NCBI GenBank assembly: GCA_021834945.1
Contig: JAKBRA010000014.1
Location: 1 to 17,966, forward strand
Direction of reading: 5' to 3'
From: Nanobdellota archaeon
GTDB lineage: Archaea; Nanoarchaeota; Nanoarchaeia; Parvarchaeales; Parvarchaeaceae
Length of the DNA stretch: 17,966 nucleotides
Part shown: in pieces, positions 1 through 7,201 of the stretch
Position numbering within the stretch: the first letter of the stretch is position 1
How the letters are laid out: every line of letters begins with the position of its first letter
Made by a program: the position numbers and the translations under genes
Notes under the pieces: generated by a model
What the model was told of the DNA's origin: nothing
Database searches by the model: none
The model's input: the letters and a program-made list of their open reading frames with translations, nothing else

Positions 1-725
1 GCGATATCTATGTTTAGGCCGAGATCTCCCCTAGCAACCATTATAACATCTGCTACCTTTACAATCTCGTTAAAGTGTTTCACTGCTTCTATCCTTTCTA
101 TCTTTGCTATCAACACGCTTTTTTCTCCAGCTATCTTTCTAGCATTCTCTATGTCCTTTGCGCTTGATATAAAAGACAAAGCAAATGTGTTTATCCCAAG
201 ACTTAAGCCGAATTTTATACCCTCCTCGTCTTTCTTTGTTGGATATTTTCCAGGATAAGAAATACCTTTGAAATTTATGCTCTGCTCATTGAGAAGAACG
301 CCATTATTCAAGGCCTTTGCAACCAAAAGGCCCATCTCCTTTCTTATTGGCTTGAACTCTATTTTGCCATCAGACAAAAGAAGCTTGCTTTTCAGGTTAA
401 TCATCTTTATTATTTCCTCTGAAACCTGTATCTGTCCGTTCTTGCCTAAAGTGTATTCCGTTCCTTCTTTTATTTCTATCTTGTCTCCGTGTACCTTGCC
501 AGTTCTCAATTTTGGCCCAGGAAGATCGAAAAACATGAGAACACTTCTTTTTGTTTCTTGCTCTGCTTTCCTTACGTTTGCAACTACTCTTGTAAAATAC
601 TCCTTATCCCCATGAGAAAGATTAAACCTAAATATGTCCGCCCCCTTAATTATCATTTTTTTAAGCATTTCATAGCTGTCGCAGGCCGGTCCTACGGTAA
701 CTACTGTTTTAATCTTGCTTGCCAT
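1..725 (-). CDS. pyk: Pyruvate kinase, N-terminal part (runs off left edge)
   Basis: Pyruvate kinase transfers phosphate from phosphoenolpyruvate to ADP in the last step of glycolysis, in the cytoplasm. Reading the minus strand from ATG 725 gives 241 open codons to the window edge. The start MASKIKTVVTVGPAC matches the family's opening strand. FRFNLSHG (about residues 32-39) is the nucleotide/metal-binding R-x-N-x-S-H-G motif, and DLPGPKLRTG (67-76) is the conserved 'GPK.R.G' loop. YPTKKD and ALSFISSAKD follow the B domain. AKIERIEAV (about 210) carries the catalytic Lys and metal-binding Glu, and MVARGDLG (229-236) is the substrate-loop signature. All key residues in view are intact; the rest of the barrel and the C-terminal domain lie outside the window. 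The gene starts 31 nt after the surface-protein gene and has its own TATA box 26 bp upstream of the ATG. No Shine-Dalgarno is visible, so a leaderless transcript is likely. The identification is secure. Confidence 0.95.
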   Translation of the reverse strand, partial: MASKIKTVVTVGPACDSYEMLKKMIIKGADIFRFNLSHGDKEYFTRVVANVRKAEQETKRSVLMFFDLPGPKLRTGKVHGDKIEIKEGTEYTLGKNGQIQVSEEIIKMINLKSKLLLSDGKIEFKPIRKEMGLLVAKALNNGVLLNEQSINFKGISYPGKYPTKKDEEGIKFGLSLGINTFALSFISSAKDIENARKIAGEKSVLIAKIERIEAVKHFNEIVKVADVIMVARGDLGLNIDI

Positions 726-747
726 AGCTATATTAAAAACTGCAAGA

Positions 748-754
748 ATTTATA
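748..754 (-). promoter_or_regulatory. TATA box for pyk
   Basis: The minus strand reads TATAAAT, centred 26 bp upstream of the pyk ATG and just past the stop codon of the preceding gene. This spacing puts the transcription start at or next to the start codon, the usual geometry of a leaderless archaeal promoter. Pyk could also receive read-through from the upstream cluster. Confidence 0.55.
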
Positions 755-756
755 CA

Positions 757-3700
757 TTAGCTTGGCTGACCGTTTAATGGCCCAACGGTTTCAAAAGGCA
801 TAACACCATTTGGAGGGTAAGCTCTTATTAAGATCCAATAGTATCTGGCAGTATGCGAAGCTCCTCCAGAGGTATCACCAACATAAACTGTGGATCCGGA
901 AGGAGAGACGGAATAACTAGCTGACAGTACAGTTGATAATGTACCAGTATATGGATACTGGAATATTGATGAGGAAGATGAAGCTATTTGCAGAGTCTGT
1001 GAACTTGGCAGGACAGTAAACCTGTAGAATATATAATCATCGTTAGGTATGCTACTGGAAGAAGAGGTCGTTGCAGAATCATCGTATTCTATGAATGAAC
1101 TTGTGCAGTAAGGGTCTGAAGAGAATGCCACCCCAGTGCTAGCAGGTTGGCCGCTTCCACCGCAACCTATAAAGCCTTGGCCGGCTTCCTGTGGGTCTGA
1201 ACTAGACAATAAACCCAATATCTGTTGATCCGCTGGCTTTGAGCTTTCTGGTGCCCCATAGTAAGCGCTTGTCTCCATTATTAATCCGTTGGAAATGGAT
1301 GACGGGCCAGAGGTCCATTCAAGATATGAAGACGAACTCCCTTGATTAGATAAAGTAGTTACATAACCCGGAGAAGAGGCACTTCCTGCAGTATAAGAAG
1401 GTGTTACTGTGCTATTTGTAGTTGAATAAGAAGATGATTCTATTATCGAAGGCCCCTCAAAGTTTGCGTAAAAATCAAATACATTTGGACCATCATTGTA
1501 TTGCCCATATACTGGAGAAAGTTGTGATGCTTCTCCATCATTAGTGTTGTTAAATAATGTTATGTTTGGTAATGCAAAGCCCATGAATGCAATGTAAGAT
1601 TCCCTTGGTTGGATGCTGCCCAATTTTAGCCAATAATCAGTTGAAGTACTAGCTGCTGAAACACCATTAAACTGAATATTGCTTATTGACAAAGTATTAT
1701 GACCATTTTGCTGGTTTCCATTTCCCGCTAATAGATACCAAGCAATTAATCCAGAGCTATTTAATGGTAAGCCAGCGATGCCTTCATCGTAAAGCAAAGC
1801 TACTTTTGAAGGTGAAAATGCCTGATTATAAAACTGAATATTTGTTATATACCCAGTGAAATTGAAATTAGCTTGGTTTGTATCCGCCCAACTTTTAGTA
1901 TACCCCTCCCCTATCACCCAATAAGCCGGAGAGCAGGATTGCAGACTGCTACTAGAGTATGTTTTTGTTGCAATTTCAGTACCATTTAAGTATAAAATCT
2001 GCTCAGAAGGCGTTTGTACTATTGTGACTGAATTCCATTTTCCGTTAGCTACAAAGTAAGTCGTATTAAACGGCTGAGAATTAATCCAATCACCACCAGC
2101 GAGATTGCCATTTTTGTTTACATATATTATGGGGCTATAACAATTAAGAGAGGAAGATTGCTCTGAATTACCATTCCACAACACAACCCCATCACTGGTT
2201 GTTTTAAACCAAACGCTTATTGTAAATGTGCCAGCTGTACCAAAAGGGTAATTCTCTGGGAGGTCAGCGTAGCTATCACCATCAAAATACCCCAAATCTC
2301 CAGACTCTAGCCACGAAGGTATAACAGTTCCACTTGGCGAGAAAAACTCAATATTACTAAGAGTTTTGTTCTCAAAACTGTTGTAAGCGAAGGAGTTTAT
2401 TGAGATGTTCTGCTGGAAAACATCTGAAGTTGAAGATGATTGAAGATTAGTTATAGATATAGGAACGAAATTCTTAACATTTTTAGGCACATTTGCTACT
2501 GCTTCCCAGTATGTTTGATTGGCAAGATTGGATTGGTTTGAAAAAACTGTTATGTTATATAAACCTGCCGACAGTGGTTTTTGGTATGACAAACTTGCGG
2601 ATCCTAATGGAACTACTACAGAACCGTTTATCATCAGACCTATATGGCTAGCTTGTATACCGAAAGCAGTTATATTTGTTACATCACCGTAAGCTATACC
2701 ATTATTTCCATCCCTCACACCATTTACAAACACAGTAATCTGAGGCTGAACAGGGCCAAAAGTAACTGAAGGCATAACCCCATCTGGAGGGTAGGCACGT
2801 ATACGTATCCATTGATACTGCTGATCAAATGAACTTCCACCCCCTGTGTTATAAACCCCCAAATTAATATAAAGTGGAGCTGAAGGATTGTCTGAAGTGG
2901 TTGAAGAAGCGTCCCCATAATTAACAGAGGTGGTTATACCGCTGCTTGAAGATAATGAAACTGAGTAGATGTTCCAATTTGAGTTAGACGGTATGGAGTT
3001 AAGGTAGCTATAAGCACCATTAAGTACTGTTTCAGATTGTATTATGTCTGGTACACCATTCTTGCCGGCAGACCACCCTGCTATCGTATCTCCCGAACTT
3101 CCGCCATTATCCCAATTAGGTTCCCCATTGTTTACAGTTGAGATTCCCATTAGGCCTCTTTCATTTATTGTGGCCCCACTATTTTGATTGATGTAGCCCT
3201 CTAATATTTCATTGTTATTGAATACTTGGGAGGTAGTGGCGACATATGTTGAGCCACTTGAACTTCCGTCCCCACTTATGGTAAGTCCATTGTCCACAGT
3301 AATTGTTGAACCGGAGACTGCCCCGGATGTCCATCCGCTTGGCAGGCTTGTTCCTGCGAAATTCTCATAGTAATTAAACACATTTGCGCCATCATCATAT
3401 TCTGCATATGTTGAGGAGAGCTGGGGAGCTTCACCATCATTAGTGTTGTTAAACAAATTTGATGACTTTGAAGCAAAACCCATGTAAACGGTTATTGATG
3501 AACTTGCAGGTATGCCACTTAACCTAAGCCAGTAAACACTGCTTGTAGCAGTATTTGAATTTCCAGATTCTAGCCATGAATCTATTATTGTTCCATTTGG
3601 ATAGAAGAACTCTACGTTCTGCAAGTTCGAAGCCTCATACTGCTGATAATTAGCAGAGTCAACAACTACTTCCTGTTGAAACGGAGATGATGTTGCGGTT

Positions 3701-4464
3701 GATTGGCTATTTTTTATAGTTAATGGAATGAAATTCAAAACGTTCTTTGGAATTATAAGAAGTTGCTGGGGGAGAAAACATGATGGACTCATTATGTTTA
3801 ATGCCTGAACATATATTTCAGCGGTTGAACTTGGAGAAAACTGACCGCCATTGCTTGGAGTTATACTCCCGGAATAATAACCAGATAATGTGCTTTCATT
3901 CTGCTCGGCTATTATTTTGTTATGATTGTAGATTATGATGGTAAAGTTTACATCGCCTACTAAATTACCCTTTGTATCCAAGAAAGAAACGTTGTAGAAA
4001 ACACTTGATGGATTATAAGTATAAGAAGTTGAAATGTACGATATCGGCAGATTCATAGATATTTGTGCCTCAGGTTTGCCATTATCCTTTACAAGGGTTA
4101 CTTTACCATCATAAGTACCAGAACTTATTGGCAGCTCACCAGTAGTATAAAGCGATAAAGATTGCGATGCCTCTTCGCCACCAAATGACAAAGAAATAGA
4201 AGTATTACATATTGAGGATACAAGATTCAAACCAGGAGAAGAAAAACTAAACTCCTGTGATGAACCTATTCCTTCACCGGACAAAGAGTTTACAGCATTT
4301 GCTATGCTTGTAGCTGCTAATTGAAGATCTTGTGCTGTACCGGCAGAATTATATCCAACTTGATAATATAAAGCATAAGATATGGCTGCTGCTAAAATAA
4401 ATATTGCTATCCCCATGACTATGAGATACTCCAGGGAAGACTGACTTTTTGATCCAATTTGCAT
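757..4464 (-). CDS. Giant surface protein: pilin-type (class III) signal, two DUF2341-like modules, LamG domain
   Basis: This is a 1235-residue secreted surface protein, probably structural or adhesive. The N-terminus (GSKSQSSLEYLIVMG) is an archaeal class III signal: prepilin-peptidase cleavage would fall between S7 and Q8, with Glu at +5 and a hydrophobic helix at about 14-33. Family pilins are usually 100-200 residues, so this one is exceptionally long. A beta-rich region (about 70-235) is followed by two homologous modules. Module A (238-571) opens IPKNVLNFIPLTI, contains SWLESG, YWLRL and LFNNTNDGEAPQLS, and ends RAYPPDGVMPSVTFGP. Module B (659-1229) repeats this order (VPKNVKNFVPISI ... 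RAYPPNGVMPFETVGP) but carries a LamG/concanavalin-like domain (about 723-933) inside it. The modules look like DUF2341 by recall, not by search. An Ig-like linker (about 572-658) separates them. NxS/T sequons are frequent. No C-terminal membrane anchor is seen; the N-terminal helix would hold it in a filament or membrane. The gene starts 8 nt after a thymidylate kinase gene with no Shine-Dalgarno, so it may be cotranscribed. Confidence 0.85.
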   Translation of the reverse strand: MQIGSKSQSSLEYLIVMGIAIFILAAAISYALYYQVGYNSAGTAQDLQLAATSIANAVNSLSGEGIGSSQEFSFSSPGLNLVSSICNTSISLSFGGEEASQSLSLYTTGELPISSGTYDGKVTLVKDNGKPEAQISMNLPISYISTSYTYNPSSVFYNVSFLDTKGNLVGDVNFTIIIYNHNKIIAEQNESTLSGYYSGSITPSNGGQFSPSSTAEIYVQALNIMSPSCFLPQQLLIIPKNVLNFIPLTIKNSQSTATSSPFQQEVVVDSANYQQYEASNLQNVEFFYPNGTIIDSWLESGNSNTATSSVYWLRLSGIPASSSITVYMGFASKSSNLFNNTNDGEAPQLSSTYAEYDDGANVFNYYENFAGTSLPSGWTSGAVSGSTITVDNGLTISGDGSSSGSTYVATTSQVFNNNEILEGYINQNSGATINERGLMGISTVNNGEPNWDNGGSSGDTIAGWSAGKNGVPDIIQSETVLNGAYSYLNSIPSNSNWNIYSVSLSSSSGITTSVNYGDASSTTSDNPSAPLYINLGVYNTGGGSSFDQQYQWIRIRAYPPDGVMPSVTFGPVQPQITVFVNGVRDGNNGIAYGDVTNITAFGIQASHIGLMINGSVVVPLGSASLSYQKPLSAGLYNITVFSNQSNLANQTYWEAVANVPKNVKNFVPISITNLQSSSTSDVFQQNISINSFAYNSFENKTLSNIEFFSPSGTVIPSWLESGDLGYFDGDSYADLPENYPFGTAGTFTISVWFKTTSDGVVLWNGNSEQSSSLNCYSPIIYVNKNGNLAGGDWINSQPFNTTYFVANGKWNSVTIVQTPSEQILYLNGTEIATKTYSSSSLQSCSPAYWVIGEGYTKSWADTNQANFNFTGYITNIQFYNQAFSPSKVALLYDEGIAGLPLNSSGLIAWYLLAGNGNQQNGHNTLSISNIQFNGVSAASTSTDYWLKLGSIQPRESYIAFMGFALPNITLFNNTNDGEASQLSPVYGQYNDGPNVFDFYANFEGPSIIESSSYSTTNSTVTPSYTAGSASSPGYVTTLSNQGSSSSYLEWTSGPSSISNGLIMETSAYYGAPESSKPADQQILGLLSSSDPQEAGQGFIGCGGSGQPASTGVAFSSDPYCTSSFIEYDDSATTSSSSSIPNDDYIFYRFTVLPSSQTLQIASSSSSIFQYPYTGTLSTVLSASYSVSPSGSTVYVGDTSGGASHTARYYWILIRAYPPNGVMPFETVGPLNGQPS
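778..2490 (-). repeat. DUF2341-like module B, interrupted by a LamG domain
   Basis: This is the second copy (residues about 659-1229). It matches module A at both ends but is split: after SWLESGD (718-723) comes about 210 residues of LamG-like sequence, and the module resumes at about STSTDYWLKLGS (940-950). Its 3' half also has its own divergent filling between NFEGPS and RYYWILIRAYPP, with a Cys pair near 1101 and 1120. Confidence 0.75.
1666..2298 (-). other. LamG/concanavalin-like domain inserted in module B
   Basis: Residues about 723-933 read as a LamG jelly-roll: GYFDGDSYADLP, then FTISVWFKTT, then GKWNSVTIVQ with ILYLNGTEI, and GYITNIQFYNQAFS with LYDEGIAG at the end. Such domains usually bind glycans or act as structural folds. 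The tail GLIAWYLLAGNGNQQNG (905-921) resembles the first strand of a LamG domain (GLvaWWplnGNanD.sG) but lies after the last strand, as if the domain were permuted or cut out of a tandem array. Confidence 0.65.
2752..3753 (-). repeat. DUF2341-like module A of the surface protein
   Basis: This is the first copy of a duplicated protein module (residues about 238-571). It is continuous: SWLESG is followed within about ten residues by YWLRLSG. It shares with module B the landmarks PKNV.NF.P, FFYPNGTII/FFSPSGTVI, NNTNDGEA.QLS, DGxNVF and RAYPP.GVMP. Most of the DNA has diverged, but the stretch encoding NNTNDGEA keeps about 20 identical bases (near 3436-3455 and 1532-1551). Confidence 0.75.
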
Positions 4465-4472
4465 AAGATTGA

Positions 4473-5075
4473 TTATACCTTTATATTAAAGAACTTATCA
4501 ACAATCTTATTTATCCTTTGACTTACCTCTTCAACAGTTCCTTTAGCATCAACTTTTTTTAGATGGAATTCCTTTGCTATCGATAGATAAGCTTGTCTGA
4601 CTTTTGAGATCTTTTCAATGTTGTCGAATAGTTGCAGGCCGTCTACCTGCTTTACAGATCTGGATAAAGAAGTCTTTGGGTCCAGATCTAGGTATATTCC
4701 AAGATCAGGTTTCCTAAAACTGATATTTACGGAACGAAGCCATTTGTAATTTATGTTAGATGCAAAACCGTATGCGAGCGTTGAGAAGAAATATCTATCA
4801 CAGACTACAACAAAGCCCTCCCGCATCGCGGGTTCTATTTCAGTGTCTAGATGGTGTGCCCTGTCAGCGCAGAAAAGCAGTTGAAGCGCTTTATTTGATA
4901 GGTTAAGCTCCTTGTTTAATGCGGCCTTGGATATGCCTCCCAAAATTCCATTGGTAGGCTCCTTCGTCAAAAGAACCTTAAACCCATTAGACCTTAAATG
5001 TTCTACCAGAAGAACAGACTGCGTGCCTTTACCTGCATTGTCTATGCCCTCCATCACTATAAACTTTCCTTTCAT
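4473..5075 (-). CDS. tmk: Thymidylate kinase (dTMP kinase), bacterial-like signature copy
   Basis: Thymidylate kinase phosphorylates dTMP to dTDP with ATP, feeding DNA synthesis in the cytoplasm. At 200 residues it has normal family length. The P-loop is EGIDNAGKGTQ (9-19), with Asn where most members have Gly. KEPT (38-41) is the EP motif that contacts the substrate. LLFCADRAHHL (66-76) matches the classic 'FaADRxxH' segment, CDRYFFSTLAY (92-102) is the DRY..S..AY motif, and PDLGIYLDLDP (123-133) is the usual strand with following Arg (SLSR). The LID segment is weaker: LFDN replaces the usual 'rFE'. The gene starts 2 nt after the stop of a second TMK-like gene with no Shine-Dalgarno, so translational coupling is likely. 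Because it has the fuller set of dTMP-specific motifs, I take this copy as the best dTMP kinase candidate. Confidence 0.88.
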   Translation of the reverse strand: MKGKFIVMEGIDNAGKGTQSVLLVEHLRSNGFKVLLTKEPTNGILGGISKAALNKELNLSNKALQLLFCADRAHHLDTEIEPAMREGFVVVCDRYFFSTLAYGFASNINYKWLRSVNISFRKPDLGIYLDLDPKTSLSRSVKQVDGLQLFDNIEKISKVRQAYLSIAKEFHLKKVDAKGTVEEVSQRINKIVDKFFNIKV

Positions 5076-5077
5076 AA

Positions 5078-5686
5078 TTAATCAAAGCTTTTTTTTATTA
5101 AATAAGATATCTCTTCTATGCTTTTACTGCCGTCTATCTCTTCCCAAGACTTGGCATGAAATCCTTCATTTTTTAATTTATCATAAAACGTTGAAACATT
5201 CGAAAGAAAGTTTTTATTGCTTTCAAACTTGTCTACGTCCATCTTTCCCTTCTGTTTTTCTTTTCTCTGCATAGAAATGTCAACCGGAACTTTTATGTAA
5301 AAAACCTTGTCTACTAAAGGCATGTCCAATAGCTTTACAATCTGTTTTCCGTTTTCATACGGAAACCCACCAGCTGACTGATAAGCTACAGTAGAAAAGA
5401 AGAACCTGTCTATTATAACATACTCTCCCCTCTTTACAGCATCTATTATGTTATCCCTGTCCTTCACCATGTCGATTATATAATCCATAAAAAGTTCGTC
5501 TACTTTTAGATCTATCTTTTTATACAGAAACGCTTTTATCCTTTCTCCGTAAACAGATGAATAATCCGGATAAGAGTACGTTGAAACCTTCTTGCCCTCT
5601 TTTTCAAGCGCTTCCTTTAAAAGTTTGGTCTGTGTAGCCTTTCCAGCGCCGTCTATCCCTTCTATCACTATTATTTTTCCTTCCAT
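5078..5686 (-). CDS. Thymidylate kinase-like nucleotide kinase, divergent copy
   Basis: This 202-residue member of the thymidylate kinase family is a P-loop kinase of dTMP or a related nucleoside monophosphate. The P-loop is EGIDGAGKATQ (9-19). IIDRFFFSTVAYQ (91-103) is the DR..xS..AYQ motif, and a LID-like stretch SMQRKEKQKGK...DKFE (138-155) includes the D-x-x-E usually following it. It lacks the EP motif of its neighbour, having YSYPDYSSVYG (37-47) instead, and has MVKDRDNI where the other has FCADRAHH. This resembles the archaeal/eukaryotic branch more than the bacterial one, and the two copies are clearly not recent duplicates. The start at 5686 is fixed by a strong Shine-Dalgarno inside the last codons of the DP1 gene, 1 nt upstream of which that gene stops. 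It may be the native archaeal TMK, or a kinase with shifted substrate choice. Confidence 0.82.
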   Translation of the reverse strand: MEGKIIVIEGIDGAGKATQTKLLKEALEKEGKKVSTYSYPDYSSVYGERIKAFLYKKIDLKVDELFMDYIIDMVKDRDNIIDAVKRGEYVIIDRFFFSTVAYQSAGGFPYENGKQIVKLLDMPLVDKVFYIKVPVDISMQRKEKQKGKMDVDKFESNKNFLSNVSTFYDKLKNEGFHAKSWEEIDGSKSIEEISYLIKKSFD

Positions 5687-5687
5687 T

Positions 5688-7124
5688 TTATACCTCCCTC
5701 AAACCCTTTTTATATGCTTGGACCTTGTCTCCAAGAAAATCAAGTATCTGAAAACTTTTATCGCGCATGTTTACTACTGGAATCTTTGCAACATCAGGAT
5801 CCATTCCGTATTTTTTCTGGTAAGAAGTTTGGTACTGCCAACATGATGAATTTATAAGAACTGTTCCCTTGTAAATTGATGCCAAAGTTTTATGTATGTG
5901 CCCGGTGGCATATATGTCAGGGGTTTCCTCTATTACAAGATAATCTCTTGGCAAAGGCATCAATTGCGTTGATCCATGAGAAGGTGCAAGATGTCTTGAT
6001 CTAAGGTGTATCTTCATTATGTTTTCTATGTCATCCGCGTCCATTTTACTGTATTTTGGTATCTTATTTGCATAGTATGTTATACTAAAACCATGGTATG
6101 AAAGCAGGTTAATCTTTGCCTTACCAACGACAAGATTAACTTGATATGGGTTTGAAAGAAAAACTGCATTCTTTAATTTATACAAACTTTCCGCAAAATT
6201 TTTGTCAAGCTTTGGCTGGGGCTCGGCAATGTGTGTGGCATCGTGGTTGCCCTGCGATAATATCAGCTTTATGTTTTTCGGTATCCTGTCAAGAAAACTG
6301 TATAACTTGTCGTATTGACCTTTAAGATCAGTTATAGCAAGCTCTTTTTCCTGATCAGGGTATACGCCTATGCCGTCTATCAAATCACCATTTAATACAA
6401 TAAATTTGACTAACTTGGCTATGTTTGAATACTCGGGTATTTCACCATTTATCCATTTTATGAACCTCTCAAAGGCATCGTTTACAAAAAGCTTTGAGCC
6501 TACATGTATGTCTGATAAAAAAAGAATAAATGAATCATCTATTTCTTGCTTTACTTTTTCCCTCATCTGTATTTCCGGAAATATTATGTCCTTAACAAAT
6601 ATGGCATCATTGTATTTTCTTCCAGTTATCATTACAACTTGGTCTTCAAGTATTTCCTGATTAGAATTGGTTATTATCGCTTTGTAGCTCCCCGTGTTAT
6701 CCTCTACATCCAATATAGTATATTTTTTTACAGGACTTATAGAAACTGAAGAAACCATCACTATTGATTTTACATCGGAACTCTGTGGCATGTTCTTTAT
6801 GTTTGACAGTGATAGTAGTCCAGACCTATCCTTGCTCATAAGAATTGCCTTTAATCTATTGAACCTGTCATTAAAATAATTTACCCAGTTTGGAGGCTTT
6901 GACTCTGATATCTCACCTTCATAGTTTTTTATTATTTCTATGCTTGAATCAGTGTTGGCCTCTCCATCATATAAATCATGGAAAGTGTTTATATCGAGAA
7001 AGTTCACATTTTTTTCTTTTAGGGTCTTTATTAAGCCTTCGATATCGGAGATGTTAACGTCCTTTATGGATGAGTCTACAAGTATTCCATTTGAAAACAG
7101 AGTATTAAGCTGATTCTCATCCAT
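5688..7124 (-). CDS. polB: DNA polymerase II (PolD) small subunit DP1, 3'-5' exonuclease
   Basis: DP1 is the proofreading exonuclease and partner of the large catalytic subunit DP2 in the archaeal replicative polymerase PolD. It has 478 residues. An N-terminal region (1-110) is followed by an OB-fold (about 118-185, VSISPVKKYTILDVEDNTGS ending FVKDIIFPEI). The calcineurin-like phosphoesterase domain (about 198-460) has all its metal-binding motifs: SDIHVGS (D205, H207), NGDLIDG (D247, D250), QGNHD (N293-D295), SYHG (H344) and GHIH (H409, H411). The nuclease should therefore be active. The N-terminal part is short compared with many euryarchaeal DP1 proteins. It is the first gene of the minus-strand cluster leading into two nucleotide kinases, a sensible pairing of polymerase and precursor supply. 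DP2 is not in the window. PolD is known from Euryarchaeota, DPANN and several other archaea, which supports the taxonomic reading. Confidence 0.95.
   Translation of the reverse strand: MDENQLNTLFSNGILVDSSIKDVNISDIEGLIKTLKEKNVNFLDINTFHDLYDGEANTDSSIEIIKNYEGEISESKPPNWVNYFNDRFNRLKAILMSKDRSGLLSLSNIKNMPQSSDVKSIVMVSSVSISPVKKYTILDVEDNTGSYKAIITNSNQEILEDQVVMITGRKYNDAIFVKDIIFPEIQMREKVKQEIDDSFILFLSDIHVGSKLFVNDAFERFIKWINGEIPEYSNIAKLVKFIVLNGDLIDGIGVYPDQEKELAITDLKGQYDKLYSFLDRIPKNIKLILSQGNHDATHIAEPQPKLDKNFAESLYKLKNAVFLSNPYQVNLVVGKAKINLLSYHGFSITYYANKIPKYSKMDADDIENIMKIHLRSRHLAPSHGSTQLMPLPRDYLVIEETPDIYATGHIHKTLASIYKGTVLINSSCWQYQTSYQKKYGMDPDVAKIPVVNMRDKSFQILDFLGDKVQAYKKGLREV
5692..5698 (-). promoter_or_regulatory. 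Strong Shine-Dalgarno for the second TMK gene
   Basis: The minus strand reads GGGAGGT, ending 5 nt before the ATG at 5686. It overlaps the last sense codons (Arg-Glu-Val) of the DP1 gene. It is one of only two strong Shine-Dalgarno sites seen in the window and supports the chosen start and operon translation. Confidence 0.75.
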
Positions 7125-7158
7125 AGTATTTAATCACAACCAATACTATCTCAACGAC

Positions 7159-7169
7159 AATAAATATAT
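7159..7169 (-). promoter_or_regulatory. Candidate TATA box for the DP1-kinase cluster
   Basis: The minus strand reads ATATATTTATT, centred about 40 bp upstream of the DP1 ATG, within the 77-nt gap after argS. It would give a leader of roughly 14 nt. The region is A+T-rich, and another TATA-like stretch lies near 7176-7190, so the choice is uncertain. Confidence 0.35.
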
Positions 7170-7201
7170 GTTTGCATTTATTTTTTATATTCTGCGGCAC
7201 A

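Noticed and set aside
1..803. Plus-strand open frames across the left edge.
   Set aside because: They are shadows of pyruvate kinase, whose motifs are clear on the minus strand.
5078..5686. The divergent TMK gene as a decaying pseudogene.
   Set aside because: P-loop, DR motif, LID and length are intact and it has a strong Shine-Dalgarno, so it looks functional.
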